From positions 97,774,001-97,838,000 of the forward strand of contig OZ231126.1 in the NCBI GenBank assembly GCA_965153355.1: a DNA stretch of 64,000 nucleotides, given 5' to 3'. Source of the DNA: Flaccisagitta enflata (lineage: Eukaryota > Chaetognatha > Sagittoidea > Aphragmophora). The translations under genes and the position numbers were made by a program. Positions 63,501-64,000 of this stretch are shown piece by piece. Positions within the stretch are counted from its first letter, which is position 1; each line of letters starts with the position of its first letter. The notes beneath the pieces were generated by a model. It saw only the letters and a program-made list of their open reading frames with translations, did no database searches and had not been told where the DNA came from.

Positions 63501-63790
63501 TCCTTCTTCCGGTCCACGGAGGAAGATCTGGATGACGGTCGACGAGGGCTTGGAGACCGAGATGCGGTAGGCGACGATGTGGTGGATGAGGTCGTCGACA
63601 ACGCCAGGGATCGCCCACCTTCAGTGGTCGTAGTAGGACTTGATAGATCTCCACCGTCGTCGTCGTCGTCATTGGCAAGCAGATGGGCGCCGCCTTCCAG
63701 CATGGAGAGCGCGGAAGGGACGTTGTCGTAAAAACTACGACTCGATTTCACAGCATCGTTGGGATGGGACGTGGGAACGTCACCGGTATT
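39581..63790 (-). CDS. RASSF: RASSF2/4/6-type Ras-association and SARAH protein, gene span (5' end off window)
   Basis: Exons on the minus strand: 63790-62606, 41069-40841, 40308-40199 and 39823-39581, all GT-AG with matching phases, giving 588 codons plus stop; the N-terminus lies beyond the right edge. The RA domain spans SINGHVYNPKTRVFMPEF, VIEILLSKFRIEN, FMLYVVKSNGE and DYPLFVRLKLGPC, and is followed by LMERNSVETIPAEVA and the C-terminal SARAH helix LKQEEEERIIRRKMTDYK. The NGHxYNxKTxVFxP signature and the MPVL before SARAH place it with RASSF2/4/6 rather than RASSF1/5. These proteins bind Ras-type GTPases through RA and MST/Hippo kinases through SARAH (known in animals). The RA exon is separated from the preceding exon by a 21.5-kb satellite-filled intron. 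Confidence 0.9.
39836..39945 (-). mobile_element. Short hairpin element, copy at a RASSF acceptor
   Basis: Plus strand: AAAACAAGTGACACGGGGTC to GTTGCGTGTCCGCAACTAAA. The (GTCY)n core is absent; instead GGGTGGGCAGGGGCATCC fills the middle, as in the copy at 57962. Confidence 0.65.
40199..40308 (-). CDS. RASSF: RASSF exon: second half of RA domain
   Basis: The acceptor is TATTCTGGCAG and the donor CAG|GTTAGT; 110 bases, phase 1 in, 0 out. It encodes FMLYVVKSNGETFAIDDDD and YPLFVRLKLGPCQDE. Confidence 0.93.
40628..40820 (+). mobile_element. Short hairpin/(GTCY)n element, full-length copy
   Basis: TTTTTAGTCGCGTGCTACGC at one end, GTCGGTCGGTCCGTC in the core, GCACGCGACTGGGGTAGCC and GTATCCGGCCTTGTTTT at the other. 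It ends 20 bases from the donor of the RA exon. Confidence 0.8.
40841..41069 (-). CDS. RASSF: RASSF exon: first half of RA domain
   Basis: The acceptor is CTCATTTCAG and the donor AAAG|GTTAGT; phase 0 in, 1 out. A basic lead (RHPRRSLRPRKSR) precedes SINGHVYNPKTRVFMPEF and VIEILLSKFRIENDP. Confidence 0.95.
41190..42510. repeat. Palindromic satellite, simple and spaced forms
   Basis: The perfect palindrome CTCCCAAATATTTGGGAG (22 bases with its flanking TT/AA) recurs with about 31-base spacing up to 41830. After that it is separated by TTTTCCTACAGAAACACATC and CTGTCAATTCTCCCAAA spacers. On both strands it gives open frames of NIWENFPT and SQIFGRIF type, which are not genes. Confidence 0.95.
42511..48510. 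repeat. Higher-order satellite: eight roughly 0.8-kb units
   Basis: A conserved block starting AAGGCTGCTGCTGCTGCT, going through ATTGTCCACACAA repeats, AAAATGTTCTATAAAAAGAA, GGGGCTAAAAGGCAGGGG and CCCAGCAGCAGCAGCC, starts at 42511, 43316, 44121, 44927, 45947, 46730, 47559 and 48239. Each is followed by palindrome/spacer units. Units 1-3 are nearly identical; the later ones vary in length (spacings 805, 805, 806, 1020, 783, 829, 680). Confidence 0.95.
48511..49045. repeat. 14-bp minisatellite
   Basis: Tandem CACGACATTGTCCG units (48515-48775), then, after a short unique gap, CACAACATTGTCCC units (48850-49045). Related ATTGTCCACACAA motifs occur within each higher-order unit to the left, suggesting common origin. 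Confidence 0.93.
49046..50115. other. Degenerate satellite remnants
   Basis: Diverged TTGTCCACATTC and GACAATCTCAACACT repeats fade to unique sequence with a GGGTTAGG-like patch (49863-49925), then the 24-bp array begins. No gene seen. Confidence 0.6.
50116..50484. mobile_element. 369-bp MITE inserted in the 24-bp array
   Basis: Ends read inward as CAGGCCTTTTTT on both sides; the flanks on both sides are array units. The inside holds two copies of a GAGCCCAACAGAAAAACAG-like segment. The termini resemble hAT elements, but no clean 8-bp duplication can be read in the repetitive flank. Confidence 0.7.
50485..52250. repeat. 24-bp minisatellite, blocks 1-2
   Basis: Units change from a 21-24-bp form with CTCGCGACAATGTCCTCA (to 50790), through GACGAGGTCCGCGAAAAG variants, to about 40 units with AATTACGATGATGTCCTC (51180-52130), themselves split into CTCAATAAG and CTCGATAAG runs. 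Because the period is eight codons, frames stay open for hundreds of codons. Confidence 0.95.
52250..53760. repeat. 24-bp minisatellite, block 3 (diverged and GAGAGTCACGATGATG forms)
   Basis: Diverged units to 52800, then clean arrays with ATGAGAGTCACGATGATG (GTCC and GCCC versions), then AATCGCGACAATGTCCTC units to 53740. Confidence 0.93.
53820..57205. repeat. 24-bp minisatellite, block 4: about 140 units
   Basis: Units carry AATCACGACCTTGTCCTC (53820-55430), then AATCACGACGTTGTCCTC and mixed forms up to 57200. A segment with CTCCTTTAGAATCACAACAT recurs near 55510, 55755, 55970 and 56210, a higher-order period of about 240 bases. Open frames on the minus strand (VILNEDKV, up to 696 codons) and the plus strand (LSSLRITT) reflect the period. 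Confidence 0.96.
57206..57960. other. Unique intron sequence with (GTT)n and an inverted dispersed repeat
   Basis: (TTG)n at 57471-57532. The segment 57815-57905 with ACAAAGGATTCTTCATCATGG occurs inverted at 59863-59950, so both are copies of one dispersed element. No gene seen. Confidence 0.6.
57962..58127 (-). mobile_element. Short hairpin element, variant copy
   Basis: From AACAAGCGACACAGGGTCAT through GCGGATGGGTGGGCAGGGGT to TGCATGTCCGCGACTAAAAA. It shares its middle with the copy at 39836. Confidence 0.65.
58275..59390 (-). mobile_element. 5'-truncated non-LTR retrotransposon (LINE)
   Basis: On the minus strand an RT-type C-terminal fragment (59355-58858) is followed by about 550 bases of 3' UTR ending in AATAAATTCATTCATTCG at 58305-58280, a polyadenylation signal with an ATTC-type tail, as expected for a Jockey/CR1-like LINE. 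Confidence 0.7.
58858..59355 (-). pseudogene. LINE reverse-transcriptase C-terminal fragment
   Basis: 165 codons with GVQFDPNLNGSAHVE, SRLSFLYRN, ALVQPYFDYCCSPWFSDL, KKRLEVIQRKMVRFVF and RLSWLSISDRVSYFKLLHL, all typical of the region after the polymerase core in Jockey/CR1 LINEs. The catalytic part (with the YADD box) is absent upstream, so it is a dead 5'-truncated copy. The last 30 codons run into tandem GTCATACTCCGTCG repeats. Confidence 0.88.
59391..60145. other. Intron sequence with a LINE-like 3' tail
   Basis: TACAATAAACGTCATTCAATTCAATTC at 59795-59820 resembles another LINE tail on the plus strand, with no RT. The dispersed repeat at 59863-59950 and ATAGTGAGGGATATTGTTCC (60066; also at 58694) are copies of elements seen nearby. 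Confidence 0.5.
60147..60263 (-). mobile_element. Short hairpin element, GGTGC-type, copy a
   Basis: AAAACAAGGCCAAGTAGGCC to GGTGCTTTGTCGCACCTAAA, with ACCGACCGACCAACCGACGG in the middle. The terminal hairpin is GGTGC/GCACC instead of GTCGCG/CGCGAC. Confidence 0.7.
60451..60579 (-). mobile_element. Short hairpin element, GGTGC-type, copy b
   Basis: About 90% identical to the copy 300 bases to the left, with the same termini. Confidence 0.7.
60655..61295. repeat. 20-bp minisatellite
   Basis: About 30 units of GTGGACAAGTGACACTTGAT, with CACATGATGTG variants at both edges. Long minus-strand frames of SVTCPHQVSLVHIKCHLST type are by-products of a 60-base (3 x 20) reading period. Confidence 0.95.
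61380..61548. repeat. 11-12-bp arrays (TCGTAAAATAG and TTGCGTCGCAAA)
   Basis: Six copies of a roughly 11-base unit, then about seven of a GCGTCGCAAAT unit that is itself palindromic around GCGTCGC. Confidence 0.9.
61553..61624. repeat. Perfect 22-bp inverted repeat with a 28-base loop
   Basis: Arm 61553-61574 (CAAGTGAAAGGTTCGCGACT and CT) is exactly complementary to 61603-61624. It sits beside the GTCGCAAA arrays. Confidence 0.95.
61625..62278. other. Unique intron sequence with a diverged duplication
   Basis: CTTTTCACTTTTGGGCTGG followed by GGATGGTAGGCTAG (61760) recurs in diverged form at 61912. No gene seen. Confidence 0.5.
62279..62489 (+). mobile_element. Short hairpin/(GTCY)n element, full-length copy
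   Basis: TTTTTTAGTCGCGTGCTACA at one end, CGTCCGTTGGTCCGTCCGTT in the core and ACGCGACTGGGGTAGCCGTG then GGCCTTGTT at the other. It ends about 115 bases from the large RASSF exon. Confidence 0.8.
62606..63790 (-). CDS. RASSF: RASSF exon: long Ser-rich region ending in a coiled coil
   Basis: 1,185 bases, exactly 395 codons, phase 0 in and out, acceptor CTCTCTTAG and donor GCG|GTATAC. It contains a DDDDDGGD tract, SP/RS-rich sequence, a run of about 20 serines, EDEGFHTGGPEEEEVYY and a final helix SEKWKEEAEKWRRKLEEQ. No N-terminal LIM or C1 domain is in this part. Confidence 0.85.
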
Positions 63791-63794
63791 CTAA

Positions 63795-63862
63795 GAGAGT
63801 GAGAAAGTGGGCGTGAGTGAGTGAGTGAGTGTGAGTGAGTAAGTGTGAGTGTGAGAGTGAGG
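63795..63862. repeat. GTGA-rich simple repeat upstream of the RASSF exon
   Basis: GAGTGAGTGAGTGTGAGTGA units immediately beyond the acceptor at 63791; in the sense strand they form a CACT-rich tract. From 63863 to the window end I see only intron sequence. Confidence 0.85.
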
Positions 63863-64000
63863 AGGAACAAAGGGAAGGAGATAAAGATTAAAATTTAGAA
63901 AACGCGAGAAAAAAAAATATCATTGACCCAGATTTAGATTATCTCAATCAAGCTTCCTTGCTCTAAAATTTCAGACAATCCCAAATTTGGGCCAATATAT

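Overview
This is a eukaryotic nuclear window. It has spliced genes with GT-AG introns, very long introns, a nested gene, and a heavy load of microsatellites, minisatellites and transposons. No bacterial-type operon, tRNA, rRNA or CRISPR array is visible. The gene families (MYT1, RASSF with a SARAH domain, GON4L) are those of a bilaterian animal. The abundance of long (GA)n tracts and of mobile elements with a (GTCY)n core suggests an invertebrate, possibly a crustacean or other arthropod, but that is only a guess.

Three host genes are supported, all by splice sites whose codon phases match. (1) A GON4L homologue runs on the minus strand from about 38985 to 1392 in ten exons. It continues off the left edge, where the C-terminal part should lie. 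(2) A MYT1-family C2HC zinc-finger gene lies on the plus strand at 9552-18122 in nine supported exons plus one possible 5' exon. It sits wholly inside a 19-kb GON4L intron, on the opposite strand. (3) A RASSF2/4/6-type gene lies on the minus strand in four exons at 63790-62606, 41069-40841, 40308-40199 and 39823-39581. It continues off the right edge. Its stop codon is about 0.6 kb upstream of the GON4L start.

Another GON4L intron (21480-32823) is almost filled by one young, complete LTR retrotransposon (21707-32160). It has two 598-bp LTRs differing at one base, a TAAGT target duplication and a polypurine tract. I see no protease, reverse transcriptase or integrase in it. Instead it carries a long, low-complexity, repeat-rich open frame with an apparent +1 shift at about 25830.

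The 21.5-kb RASSF intron (41070-62605) is mostly satellite DNA. It holds a palindromic satellite with eight copies of a roughly 0.8-kb higher-order unit (41190-48510), 14-bp arrays (48510-49045), 24-bp arrays (50485-57205) and a 20-bp array (60655-61295), with small DNA transposons and a dead LINE fragment among them. At least three dispersed element families recur. One is a foldback-like family with long inverted ends around minisatellite cores (2.6-5.7 kb, 9.0-9.5 kb, 36.8-37.4 kb). One is a short family with a terminal hairpin and a (GTCY)n core, about eleven copies. The third is a pair of elements that share a single-copy flank followed by (GA)n.

If conserved functions hold, GON4L and MYT1 are both nuclear transcription regulators tied to Sin3/HDAC corepression, and RASSF is a cytoplasmic scaffold of the Hippo pathway. 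Nothing in the window shows that the three work together beyond their physical linkage.
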